DNA of 6,924 nucleotides from contig DAIQOP010000211.1 of NCBI GenBank assembly GCA_036787815.1, forward strand, positions 1-6,924, written 5' to 3'. The translations under genes were made by a program, and so were the position numbers. Source of the stretch: DATBAK01 sp036787815 (GTDB lineage: Bacteria; Actinomycetota; Acidimicrobiia; IMCC26256; PALSA-610). Under the pieces are notes generated by a model, which was given only the letters and a program-made list of their open reading frames with translations, did not search any database and had not been told where the DNA came from. Of the stretch, positions 1-5,771 are shown piece by piece (within the stretch, counting starts at the first letter, position 1; each line of letters opens with the position of its first letter).

Positions 1-1041
1 CTGCGGTCGTTCGAGTTGGCCGGTGAAGTGCGGCATCACGTATTGCGCGAACAGCTCGAAGCTGTGCTTGGTCGCCGCGGGAGTCGCCCAGTCGTGGCCG
101 AACAACAAGAAGGTGCCGAACCCTCCTGATTCGTTCACGAGCGCCTCGATCTTGGCGATCGCGTCGTCGGGCGTGCCGATCACCGCGAAGCCGTCTTCGT
201 CGACGTTGGCGACGATCTCTTCGGGCGTGTCGCCCCGCACCGGCCCGGCGGGCAGCACGTGCGTGAAGTAACGCGAGAACTCGAGGATGCCGTGCGCGAC
301 CTCCGCGCGCGCCTGCTCCTTGGTGCGCGCGAGGTGCATCGGCCCGACGAGCCGCCAGCGATTGCGGTCGGCGACGTGGCCGTGCTCGGCCGCGACCTCG
401 CTCCAGGTTCCCCAGTGCGTGCCGAGCGCGTCGAAGCCCTGCTTGCTCGTCGCGGCGATCGAGAGCAGCCCGGTGTCGTGGCGCCCGGCCGCGGCCGCGC
501 CGGTAGGTGAGATCGACGCCGCGGTCGCGATCTCGAGATGCGGCTGCGAGTACGACTTCAGCTGGAGCCGCGCGTCGCGGATCGTGAACCAGTCGGTCTC
601 CATCGTCAGCGGTTCGTCGGAGCGCAGGAGATGCGTGATCGCGGAGAGCGCCTCATGCATACGCGGCCGTTGCGTATCGGCCGGGATGCCGAGCATGTGC
701 GCGTCGGAGGTGAGCTGACCGGGCCCGCACCCGAGCATCACGCGGCCGCGTGTGAGGTGGTCGAGCAGCACCATGCGGTCGGCGAGCATCAACGGGTGGT
801 GGTAGGGGAGTGAGCTCACTCCCGTGCCGAGCCGGATGTGCTTGGTGCGCTCGGCGGCGATCCCGATGAACACCTCGGGCGAGGCGATGATCTCGAAGCC
901 GGCCGAATGGTGCTCGCCGATCCACGCCTCGTCGAAGCCGAGGCGGTCGAGGGCGACGACGAGATCGAGGTCTCGTTCCAGCGCGAGCGTGGGGTTCTGT
1001 CCGACGGGGTGGAACGGAGCCATGAAGTATCCGAAGCGCAT
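1..1041 (-). CDS. Luciferase-like (LLM class) flavin-dependent monooxygenase, limonene 1,2-monooxygenase-like; 3' end off the window
   Basis: Probable flavin-dependent oxidoreductase of the bacterial luciferase TIM-barrel family, cytoplasmic, using reduced flavin and O2. The reading frame is open from 1041 to the left edge: 347 codons, no stop. It begins MRFGYFMAPFHPVG, followed by GFDEAWIGEHH (E43-H44-H45, the family's typical strand-2 motif), IRLGTGVSSLPYHHP near residues 69-83 and DRMVLLDHLTRGRVMLGCGPG near 88-108. This pattern is shared with proteins annotated as limonene 1,2-monooxygenase (LimB-like). Family members run about 370-390 residues, so only the C-terminal tail is missing. Two in-frame ATGs exist, at 1050 and 1041. 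The second is chosen because AAAGG lies 9 bases before it but directly abuts the first. It is the last gene of the minus-strand run, 71 bases after the methyltransferase. The fold is secure, but the substrate is not: LLM proteins are often over-annotated, so limonene is only a similarity label. Confidence 0.88.
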   Translation of the reverse strand, partial: MRFGYFMAPFHPVGQNPTLALERDLDLVVALDRLGFDEAWIGEHHSAGFEIIASPEVFIGIAAERTKHIRLGTGVSSLPYHHPLMLADRMVLLDHLTRGRVMLGCGPGQLTSDAHMLGIPADTQRPRMHEALSAITHLLRSDEPLTMETDWFTIRDARLQLKSYSQPHLEIATAASISPTGAAAAGRHDTGLLSIAATSKQGFDALGTHWGTWSEVAAEHGHVADRNRWRLVGPMHLARTKEQARAEVAHGILEFSRYFTHVLPAGPVRGDTPEEIVANVDEDGFAVIGTPDDAIAKIEALVNESGGFGTFLLFGHDWATPAATKHSFELFAQYVMPHFTGQLERPQ

Positions 1042-1050
1042 GGCCGCCAT

Positions 1051-1055
1051 CCTTT
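1051..1055 (-). promoter_or_regulatory. Ribosome binding site of the luciferase-like gene
   Basis: The minus strand reads AAAGG here. The spacer is 9 bases to the ATG at 1041 and 0 bases to the ATG at 1050, so this site decides in favour of the 1041 start (protein beginning MRFGYF). Confidence 0.55.
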
Positions 1056-1112
1056 CACCCGAGCGCGTCGGCAACCCAGACGTGGGCCACCCGCACGCGT
1101 CCCATCGGTGGA

Positions 1113-1852
1113 TCAGGCCGGCGTGGCCCGGACGAGCGCGAAGCCGAGCACGCCCGGACCGAGCCGCCGCCGGGTGTGCGCCTCGTTTGCCCAGGCGAGC
1201 ATCCCCGCCGAGTCGGGGTCTTCGGGGTGCGCGTGCGCGTAACCCTCGAGGTTGGCCGCCCACGGCTCCTCGTACGCGTCCCAATCGGCGACGGTCGCGT
1301 GGTACTCGTCGGAGATGGTGAGCCGGTGCTGCTCGAACCATCCGTGCAGCTGCGCAAGGTTCGGCAGCTCGTCGGCGCGTGCGCCCCAGCCGGCCAGGTA
1401 CTCGGCGGACGGAGGCTCGGTCCAGTAGCCGTCGCCGATCAACAACCGGCCGTCGGCGGTGACGAAGGTCGTGAGGCTCGCCAGCGTGGCAGGCAGCCCG
1501 AGGAGCGCGTGCGCGGAGCCGATGCATGCCGCCAGCCGGAACGAGTGCACGTCGAGGTGCACTTCTCCCGCGTCGGCTTCGTGGAACGTGACGTCGGCCC
1601 CGGGCCGCGTCGCGCGGCTTCGGCTCGTGCCGTCTCGATCTGACGCGGCGACTGGTCGATGCCCACGGCGTGGCACCCGCTCCGTTCGACCGCGCGCAGG
1701 ATCAGCTCGCCGCGCCCGCAGCCGATGTCGAGCAGCCGGTCGTCGGGCCCGAGCGCGCACTCGCCGACGAAGCGATCGAGCACGTCCTGGGGGATCGGGT
1801 TGGCGTTCGCGATTCCAGTGTGCGCGATCGCCGATGCGCGGTCGCGGTCCAC
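1113..1852 (-). CDS. Class I SAM-dependent methyltransferase, interrupted by a single-base frameshift
   Basis: Small-molecule-type class I methyltransferase (Rossmann-like fold) by motif; substrate unknown. Residues 1-85 read from a GTG at 1852 and contain motif I, LLDIGCGRGEL (about 40-50), and motif II, VGIDQSP (about 63-69). After codon 85 (1600-1598) the frame turns to nonsense. The continuation lies in another minus-strand frame from about 1597, starting ADVTFHEADAGEVHLD, with CIGSAHALLG and LLIGDGYWTEPP, and ends at TGA 1115-1113. Adding one base in the CCCC run at 1598-1601 joins the halves as RRGPG-ADVTF and gives a 246-residue protein, a normal length. Both halves keep family motifs and codon use, so a sequencing or assembly deletion, or a very recent mutation, is likelier than an old pseudogene. 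The GTG start shares one base with the stop of the upstream oxygenase gene (TAGTG), and no clear Shine-Dalgarno is visible. This suggests translational coupling. Confidence 0.82.
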
Positions 1853-2544
1853 TACGGGAGCTGCGAGCGGATCCACCGGTCGAGCGCGGGGCCGCTCTCG
1901 AAGCTCGCGATGAGCGCGTAGCGGGGCTCGGTGCCGGGATGGCTCACGACATGCCAGAGCCGTTGCGTGTCGACGACGAACTGCGCGCCGCGATGCAGCG
2001 GCACGCGCATCTCGGTGTCGGGGTCGGGAAGCCCGTCGCGCTGCTCCATGAGCACCATCGAGCTGTCGGGGTTGTCGGTGAGCTCGAGCCAGCACCGCAC
2101 GACCCAACCTTCGCCTTCGGGGTTGAACCGGTTGTTGTCGTCGCGGTGCATCTGCATCAGCGACGTCTCGTAGTCCTGCGGCTCGAGCTTGATCACGCGC
2201 ACGCGCCCGAAGTTGGCACCGACCGACTCGACCCACCGGACGATGCTCGGGCACTTCGACGCGTTCGACGTCCACAACCCGTTCTTGTCGGGCTTCTCGT
2301 CGCCTTCCGTCCAGAAGCCCCGGCAGTCGAGCTCGCCGTCGGCGGTCGCGATCGGCGCGAAGTTGGTGTCGCCGCCACTCTTCCAGTCCATGTACTCGAG
2401 CCCGAGGTACTCGGCCTCGGGCACCGGTGCCGCGTCGCGCAGCTGCACGAACCCGCGCGCCGCGAGGACATCGAGGCGCGCGTGCGGAGTCTCGCGGGGG
2501 ATCTCGCTCGACCAGTGACCGGGGCTGAGCCATTGGGTGCGCAT
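1852..2544 (-). CDS. Fe(II)/2-oxoglutarate-dependent oxygenase, aspartyl/asparaginyl beta-hydroxylase-like
   Basis: A 230-residue protein, probably a cupin-fold non-haem iron oxygenase acting in the cytoplasm. Seen in the sequence: MHRDDNNRF, with H133 and D135 as an HxD pair; VVRCWLEL at about 148-155; then RGAQFVVDTQRLWHVVSHPG with H198 as candidate distal iron ligand; and R208 ten residues later, where the family places the arginine that binds 2-oxoglutarate. This HxD...H...R spacing matches the Asp/Asn beta-hydroxylase / proline hydroxylase-like group better than the PhyH or AlkB groups. The first 100 residues (YMDWKSGGDTNF, ELDCRGFW) I do not recognise as a named domain. There is no signal peptide or membrane segment. 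The ATG at 2544 is supported by a -10 element ending six bases before it. The gene lies 51 bases after the carboxyltransferase gene and overlaps the methyltransferase start by one base. The substrate could be a small molecule or a protein side chain. H202 is an alternative ligand. Confidence 0.72.
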   Translation of the reverse strand: MRTQWLSPGHWSSEIPRETPHARLDVLAARGFVQLRDAAPVPEAEYLGLEYMDWKSGGDTNFAPIATADGELDCRGFWTEGDEKPDKNGLWTSNASKCPSIVRWVESVGANFGRVRVIKLEPQDYETSLMQMHRDDNNRFNPEGEGWVVRCWLELTDNPDSSMVLMEQRDGLPDPDTEMRVPLHRGAQFVVDTQRLWHVVSHPGTEPRYALIASFESGPALDRWIRSQLP

Positions 2545-2550
2545 CCCCGG

Positions 2551-2556
2551 AGTGTA
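2551..2556 (-). promoter_or_regulatory. -10 element of a probable leaderless promoter for the 2OG oxygenase gene
   Basis: The minus strand reads TACACT, a good TANNNT hexamer, followed by CCGGGG and then the ATG at 2544. With six bases between the -10 and the A of ATG, transcription would begin at or next to the start codon, as in leaderless actinobacterial mRNAs. No convincing -35 is seen upstream, and no properly spaced Shine-Dalgarno: the GGGG touches the ATG. This would give the oxygenase-methyltransferase pair its own promoter inside the operon. Confidence 0.45.
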
Positions 2557-2595
2557 GGGACCGCTCTCGCCGGCGGGGCGAACCCGAGCTGCTGC

Positions 2596-4325
2596 CTACG
2601 GCCGCGTGCCGCGTGACGGGCGGCCGGGCTCCCACAGGGGTGCGGCCAGCTCCACGAACTCGCAGAGCAGCCGGCGGGTGTCGCGCGGGTCGATGATCTC
2701 TTCGACGAGGAAGGCCTCGGCGGTGCGGAACGGAGATTGCCGGGCCGAGAGTCGTCGTTCGATCTCGGCCCGCCGGGCGACGGGATCGGGCGCGGCTTCG
2801 AGCTCGGCGCGGTACGCGGCTTCGATGCCGCCTTCGAGGGGCAGGCTTCCCCAACTGCCGGACGGCCACGCGTAGCGGTACGAGAGTCGCGACGCGTTCT
2901 GGTGCGCGGCTCCCGCGACTCCGTAGACCTTGCGCAGGATCACCGAACACCACGGAACCTTGGCCTCGTAGATCGCCGCCAGCGCGCGGGCGCCGTGACG
3001 AATCGTCGCGGCGTGCTCGGCCTCGGTGCCGATGACGAAGCCGGGATTGTCGACGAGGTGCACGACGGGCAACCCGAACGTGTCGGCGAGGTCGACGAAG
3101 CGCGTGACCTTCTGCGACGCGGCCGCGGTCCAACCGCCGCCGTAGTGGTACGGGTCGCCGGCGAGCACCGCGACGGGCCACCCGTCGAGGCGCGCCAGAC
3201 CCGTCACGGCCGGTCCGCCGAAGTGCCGGCCGAGCTCCATGAACGAATCCCGGTCGACGAGGGCTTCGACGATCGGGCGGATCCGGTACACCGTGCGGCG
3301 ATCGCGGGGGATCGCGCCGACGAGCCATTCGTCGCGCCGGGCGGGGTCGTCGGCCCCGTGTTCATCGGGCGTTTCGGTGCGCGGCGGCCGTTCGTACACC
3401 GACGACGGGAGATACGAGAGGAAGCGGCGGGCACGCGCGATCGCCTCCGCTTCGGTCGCGACCTCGTCGTCCACCACTCCGTTGCGGGTGTGGATCGCGC
3501 TGCCGCCGAGTGTCTCCTTGTCGACGTCTTCTCCGAGCCGCGCCACGATGGGCGGGCCGGCGACGAAGAGGTGCGACGTTCCCTTCACCATCACGCTGTA
3601 GTGGCTCGTGACCACGCGTGCCGCGCCGAGGCCCGCGACCGAACCGAGGCAGAGCGCCACGACGGGCACGGTCGAGAGGTTCGTGACGACCCACTCCCAG
3701 CCCGGATTGAAGGGCACGAACGAACGCCGTTCCTGCTCCAGCGTCTTGACCGACCCGCCGCCGCCGGAGCCGTCGACCAATCGGACGATCGGCAGGCGCA
3801 GGTCGTGGGCCATCCGCTCCGCGTGCACCTGCTTCTGGAAGATCGACGCGTCGGCCGAACCTCCGCGCACGGTGAAGTCGTCGCCGCCGACCACGACGGT
3901 GCGCCCGTCGATGCGGCCGCGGCCCATCACGAAGTTCGCGGGTGTGAGGTCGACGAGGTTGCCGTCGTCGTCGTAGGTCGCACGTCCGGTGAGCGAGCCG
4001 ATCTCGTGGAACGAGCCGTCGTCGAGCAGGAGCGCGATCCGCTCCCGAACCGGCAGCTTCCCGAGNNNNNNNNNNNNNNNNNNNNNNNNNNNNNNNNNNN
4101 NNNNNNNNNNNNNNNNNNNNNNNNNNNNNNNNNNNNNNNNNNNNNNNNNNNNNNNNNNNNNNNNNACGAGCCGTCGTCGAGCAGGAGCGCGATCCGCTCC
4201 CGAACCGGCAGCTTCCCGAGCGCCCGGTGCTTGGCGACCTTCTCGTCGCCGCCCATCAACGCCGCCAACGCCTCCCGCCGCGCCAGCTCCTCGAGCTCGG
4301 GAGTCCAGTCGGTCGGATCGCTCAT
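2596..4325 (-). CDS. Acyl-CoA carboxylase, carboxyltransferase (beta) subunit; split in this assembly by an N gap
   Basis: Biotin-dependent carboxyltransferase of the PCC/ACC beta type, moving CO2 from carboxybiotin to an acyl-CoA. As written it is broken by 100 N plus a 55-bp duplicate (155 bases, not a multiple of 3). Joining 4325-4221 to 4065-2596 gives 1575 bases and one uninterrupted 524-residue protein, a normal family length. The N-terminal part has KHRALGKLPVRERIALLLD (about 32-50), NFVMGRGRIDGR (79-90), VRLVDGSGGGGSV (129-141) and GSVAGLGAARVVTSH (176-190). The C-terminal domain has DTFGLPVVHLVDNPGFVIGT (363-382), IRHGARALAAIYEAKVP (390-406) and VILRKVYGVAGAAH (410-423). Two spots differ from typical members: GSGGGG where SGGAR is usual, and YGVAGA where YGGAY is usual. 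Start ATG 4325 has GAGG eight bases upstream; stop is TAG. No biotin carboxylase/BCCP partner is in the window. The acyl-CoA substrate (propionyl, acetyl, methylcrotonyl, geranyl or other) cannot be decided. Confidence 0.9.
4011..4065. repeat. 55-bp direct repeat, left copy (gap flank)
   Basis: These 55 bases, beginning ACGAGCCGTCGTCG and ending CAGCTTCCCGAG, recur exactly at 4166-4220. The copy ends exactly where the N run starts. It encodes (minus strand) the carboxyltransferase segment from LGKLPVRERIA to about LLDDGS. It is best read as an unmerged contig overlap, not a biological repeat. Confidence 0.95.
4066..4165. other. Assembly gap of exactly 100 N
   Basis: One hundred N with no sequence information. 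The round number is a scaffolder's default spacer. Because the flanking contig ends are identical over 55 bases, the true gap is probably negative (an overlap of 55), so no DNA may be missing. Confidence 0.95.
4166..4220. repeat. 55-bp direct repeat, right copy (gap flank)
   Basis: Exact copy of 4011-4065, starting directly after the last N. Reading leftwards on the minus strand, the carboxyltransferase N-terminus (MSDPTDWTPELEELARRE...) runs into this copy in frame and continues naturally into the sequence left of the other copy. Confidence 0.95.
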
Positions 4326-4333
4326 CGGCGCAG

Positions 4334-4337
4334 CCTC
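4334..4337 (-). promoter_or_regulatory. Ribosome binding site of the carboxyltransferase gene
   Basis: GAGG on the minus strand, eight bases before the ATG at 4325. It supports that start over any upstream in-frame extension; the intergenic frame remains open but has no such site. Confidence 0.5.
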
Positions 4338-4421
4338 ATAGCCAACCCACTCCCACGCGACGAAGGCGGGAGCGGAGCGAGCGTCGAGTGCGCCAGCGAG
4401 CGCCGGGCGGAAATGGAGTCC

Positions 4422-4437
4422 CGTTCTCAACAGAACG
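4422..4437. other. Small perfect hairpin between acyl-CoA dehydrogenase and carboxyltransferase genes
   Basis: CGTTCT-CAAC-AGAACG, a 6-bp perfect stem with a 4-base loop, starts 17 bases beyond the acyl-CoA dehydrogenase stop in the 129-base intergenic stretch (4326-4454). No T-run follows on the minus strand, so it is not a standard intrinsic terminator. It could attenuate transcription or protect an mRNA end, or be chance. The same stretch has a 10-bp direct repeat, GGAGCGAGCG, at 4374-4383 and 4443-4452. Confidence 0.3.
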
Positions 4438-4454
4438 AAGAAGGAGCGAGCGAA

Positions 4455-5675
4455 TCAAAGCGGGAGATTCCCCGTAGCGGCGCGCGTGCTTCCGGTGTCT
4501 TTGTACGCGGCGATCGTGCGCTGCGCGATGCGCATCTGGTGGATCTCGTCGGCGCCGTCGGCGAAGCGCGCCCACCGCGCGTGCTGGTACATGTCGGCGA
4601 GCGGCGTGTCCTTCGAGTAGCCGAGCGCGCCGTGCACCTGGATCGCGCGGTCGACGATGCGGTTCAACGAGTTGGCCACGAAGTGCTTGGCCATCGACAC
4701 CTCGGTCTTGAAGTCTTCGCCGCGGTCGATCTTGTACGCCGCATGCAGGACCATCAGCTTCGATTGGTACAGCTCCATCGCGGAGTCGGCGATCATCCAC
4801 TGGATGCCCTGCTTCTCGGCGAGCACCGAGCCGTGCGAGTACCGGTTGATCGAGCGGTCGACCATCATGTCGAGGGCCATCTCGGCCTGCGCGATCCAGC
4901 GCATGCAGTGCGCGAGCCGGGCCGGTCCGAGGCGGTACTGACCGAGCAGGTGGCCCTGACCGCGCCCGCCGAGCATCTGGTCGGTGTGCACGCGCAGATC
5001 CTCGATGCGGATCTCGGAGTGGCCGGTGGAGCCGTGCATGGTCTCGATCTGGCGAACCTCGGTCCAACCCTCGGCGGGCAGATCGATGATGAACGCGGTG
5101 TTCGCGGCCTGTGGGAGGTCGGGGTCGTCCTCGGTGCGGCAGATCAGGATCGCGAACGAGGCGCTGTGCGCACCGCTGATGAACCACTTGTGCCCGTTGA
5201 TCACCCACTCGTCGCCGTCCTGGTAGGCGCGCGTGCGGATGAGCGTCGGGTCGGAGCCGGCGACCTCGGGCTCGGTCATCGCGAAGCAGGAACGCGCCAT
5301 GCCCTCGCACAACGGCTTCAGGTACTTCTGCTTCTGCTCGTCGGTGCCCCAGTGCAACAGGGTGTGCATGTTGCCCTCGTCGGGCGCCTGCGCGTTGATG
5401 GCGAACGGGCCGAACCCGGTCTTGGCCGCCTCCGCCTGCACCATCGCGAGCTGCACGTGGCCGAGGCCCATTCCACCCCACTCTTCGGGCATGTGCGGGA
5501 GCCAGATGCCGCGCGCCTGCGCTTCCTTGCGCATCTCGATGATCCCGGAGATCAGCGACGTGCGATCGTGCGGGTCGATGCGCGCCTCGATCGGCTTCAC
5601 GACGTTCTCGATGAAGTCGCGCGTCTTGGCCCGGATCTCCTCGAGCTCGGGCGAGAGACTGAAGTCGATGGGCAC
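4455..5675 (-). CDS. Acyl-CoA dehydrogenase family protein
   Basis: FAD-dependent acyl-CoA dehydrogenase, predicted to introduce an alpha,beta double bond into an acyl-CoA in the cytoplasm and pass electrons to ETF. The protein is 406 residues from the GTG at 5675, a normal length. Seen in order: N-terminal helical domain beginning PIDFSLSPELEEIRAKTRDF; the signature CFAMTEPEVAGSD (about 130-142), which contacts FAD and substrate; WVINGHKWFISGAH (157-170); RLGPARLAHCMRWIAQAE in the C-terminal helical domain; QVHGALGYS (346-354); and RFADGADEIHQMRIAQ (370-385). That last motif puts Asp where MCAD-type enzymes have the catalytic Glu, resembling the DGxDExH motif of ACAD10/11-type proteins. A longer reading from GTG 5709-5711 adds 12 residues but has no Shine-Dalgarno and would overlap the predicted -10. 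It is probably the first gene of the minus-strand operon, divergent from the alcohol dehydrogenase. Substrate chain length and branching cannot be read. Confidence 0.93.
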   Translation of the reverse strand: MPIDFSLSPELEEIRAKTRDFIENVVKPIEARIDPHDRTSLISGIIEMRKEAQARGIWLPHMPEEWGGMGLGHVQLAMVQAEAAKTGFGPFAINAQAPDEGNMHTLLHWGTDEQKQKYLKPLCEGMARSCFAMTEPEVAGSDPTLIRTRAYQDGDEWVINGHKWFISGAHSASFAILICRTEDDPDLPQAANTAFIIDLPAEGWTEVRQIETMHGSTGHSEIRIEDLRVHTDQMLGGRGQGHLLGQYRLGPARLAHCMRWIAQAEMALDMMVDRSINRYSHGSVLAEKQGIQWMIADSAMELYQSKLMVLHAAYKIDRGEDFKTEVSMAKHFVANSLNRIVDRAIQVHGALGYSKDTPLADMYQHARWARFADGADEIHQMRIAQRTIAAYKDTGSTRAATGNLPL

Positions 5676-5681
5676 GGCCCG

Positions 5682-5687
5682 CTCCTC
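5682..5687 (-). promoter_or_regulatory. Ribosome binding site of the acyl-CoA dehydrogenase gene
   Basis: Strong Shine-Dalgarno GAGGAG on the minus strand, six bases before the GTG at 5675. It decides the start in favour of 5675 rather than the in-frame GTG at 5711. Confidence 0.65.
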
Positions 5688-5703
5688 GGTCGTCGGCGCG
5701 GGA

Positions 5704-5733
5704 AGTGTCACCGCCGGTCGGCGTTCGGGTCAA
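5704..5733 (-). promoter_or_regulatory. Candidate sigma70-type promoter of the minus-strand operon
   Basis: On the minus strand, TTGACC (5733-5728) matches the -35 consensus at five of six positions. After an 18-base spacer comes GACACT (5709-5704), which keeps the A2, A4 and T6 positions of TATAAT. Transcription would start near 5697 and give a roughly 22-base leader that carries the Shine-Dalgarno. The GC-rich spacer contains palindrome 5712-5723. Confidence 0.45.
5712..5723. promoter_or_regulatory. 12-bp palindrome, candidate operator copy 1
   Basis: CGCCGGTCGGCG: 5-bp arms around a 2-base centre, inside the -35/-10 spacer of the candidate acyl-CoA dehydrogenase promoter. It differs from the copy at 5741-5752 by one central base. 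A repressor bound here would block the promoter. No regulator gene is in the window. Confidence 0.4.
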
Positions 5734-5740
5734 ACAGCGC

Positions 5741-5752
5741 CGCCGTTCGGCG
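5741..5752. promoter_or_regulatory. 12-bp palindrome, candidate operator copy 2
   Basis: CGCCGTTCGGCG, the same arms as copy 1, with centres 29 bp apart. It lies upstream of the minus-strand -35 and 19 bases before the alcohol dehydrogenase ATG. A possible weak -10 for that gene (GAGACT, 5759-5764) would leave this palindrome between its -35 and -10 positions. Confidence 0.4.
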
Positions 5753-5771
5753 CGGCGCGAGACTGACCGGC

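Noticed and set aside
1..1041. Naming the luciferase-like gene limB
   Set aside because: The similarity is at family level; LLM enzymes with this pattern have many substrates, and no limonene epoxide hydrolase or other limonene pathway gene is in the window.
1055..1105. 16-codon minus-strand mini-ORF (MGRVRVAHVWVADALG) whose stop overlaps the ribosome site of the luciferase-like gene
   Set aside because: Possible leader peptide, but it has no ribosome binding site of its own and no regulatory codon run. Short open frames are expected by chance at this GC.
1439..3328. 629-codon open frame on the minus strand
   Set aside because: It overlaps the carboxyltransferase, the oxygenase and the start of the methyltransferase. 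Most of it is Arg/Pro/Ala-rich low-complexity translation typical of off-frame high-GC DNA. Only its last part (residues after the GTG at 1852, up to about 1598) is real, as the methyltransferase N-terminus.
4011..4220. 55-bp direct repeats flanking the gap considered as a target-site duplication or recombination site
   Set aside because: They abut the N run exactly, lie inside a conserved coding region, and collapsing them restores the gene, so an assembly overlap explains them fully.
2737..4341. Long plus-strand open frame antisense to the carboxyltransferase, running through the N gap
   Set aside because: Antisense shadow with no domain, continuous only because N codons cannot be stops. 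The minus-strand gene has unambiguous family motifs.
4374..4452. Two GGAGCGAGCG copies in the intergenic region, considered as operators or a repeat family
   Set aside because: Ten-base GC-rich direct repeat with no symmetry or promoter nearby; too weak to call a site.
4227..5771. Plus-strand open frame upstream of and in frame with the alcohol dehydrogenase, suggesting a giant fusion
   Set aside because: The upstream part is antisense to the acyl-CoA dehydrogenase and rich in Val/Arg/Leu shadow residues. The dehydrogenase starts naturally at the ATG at 5772.
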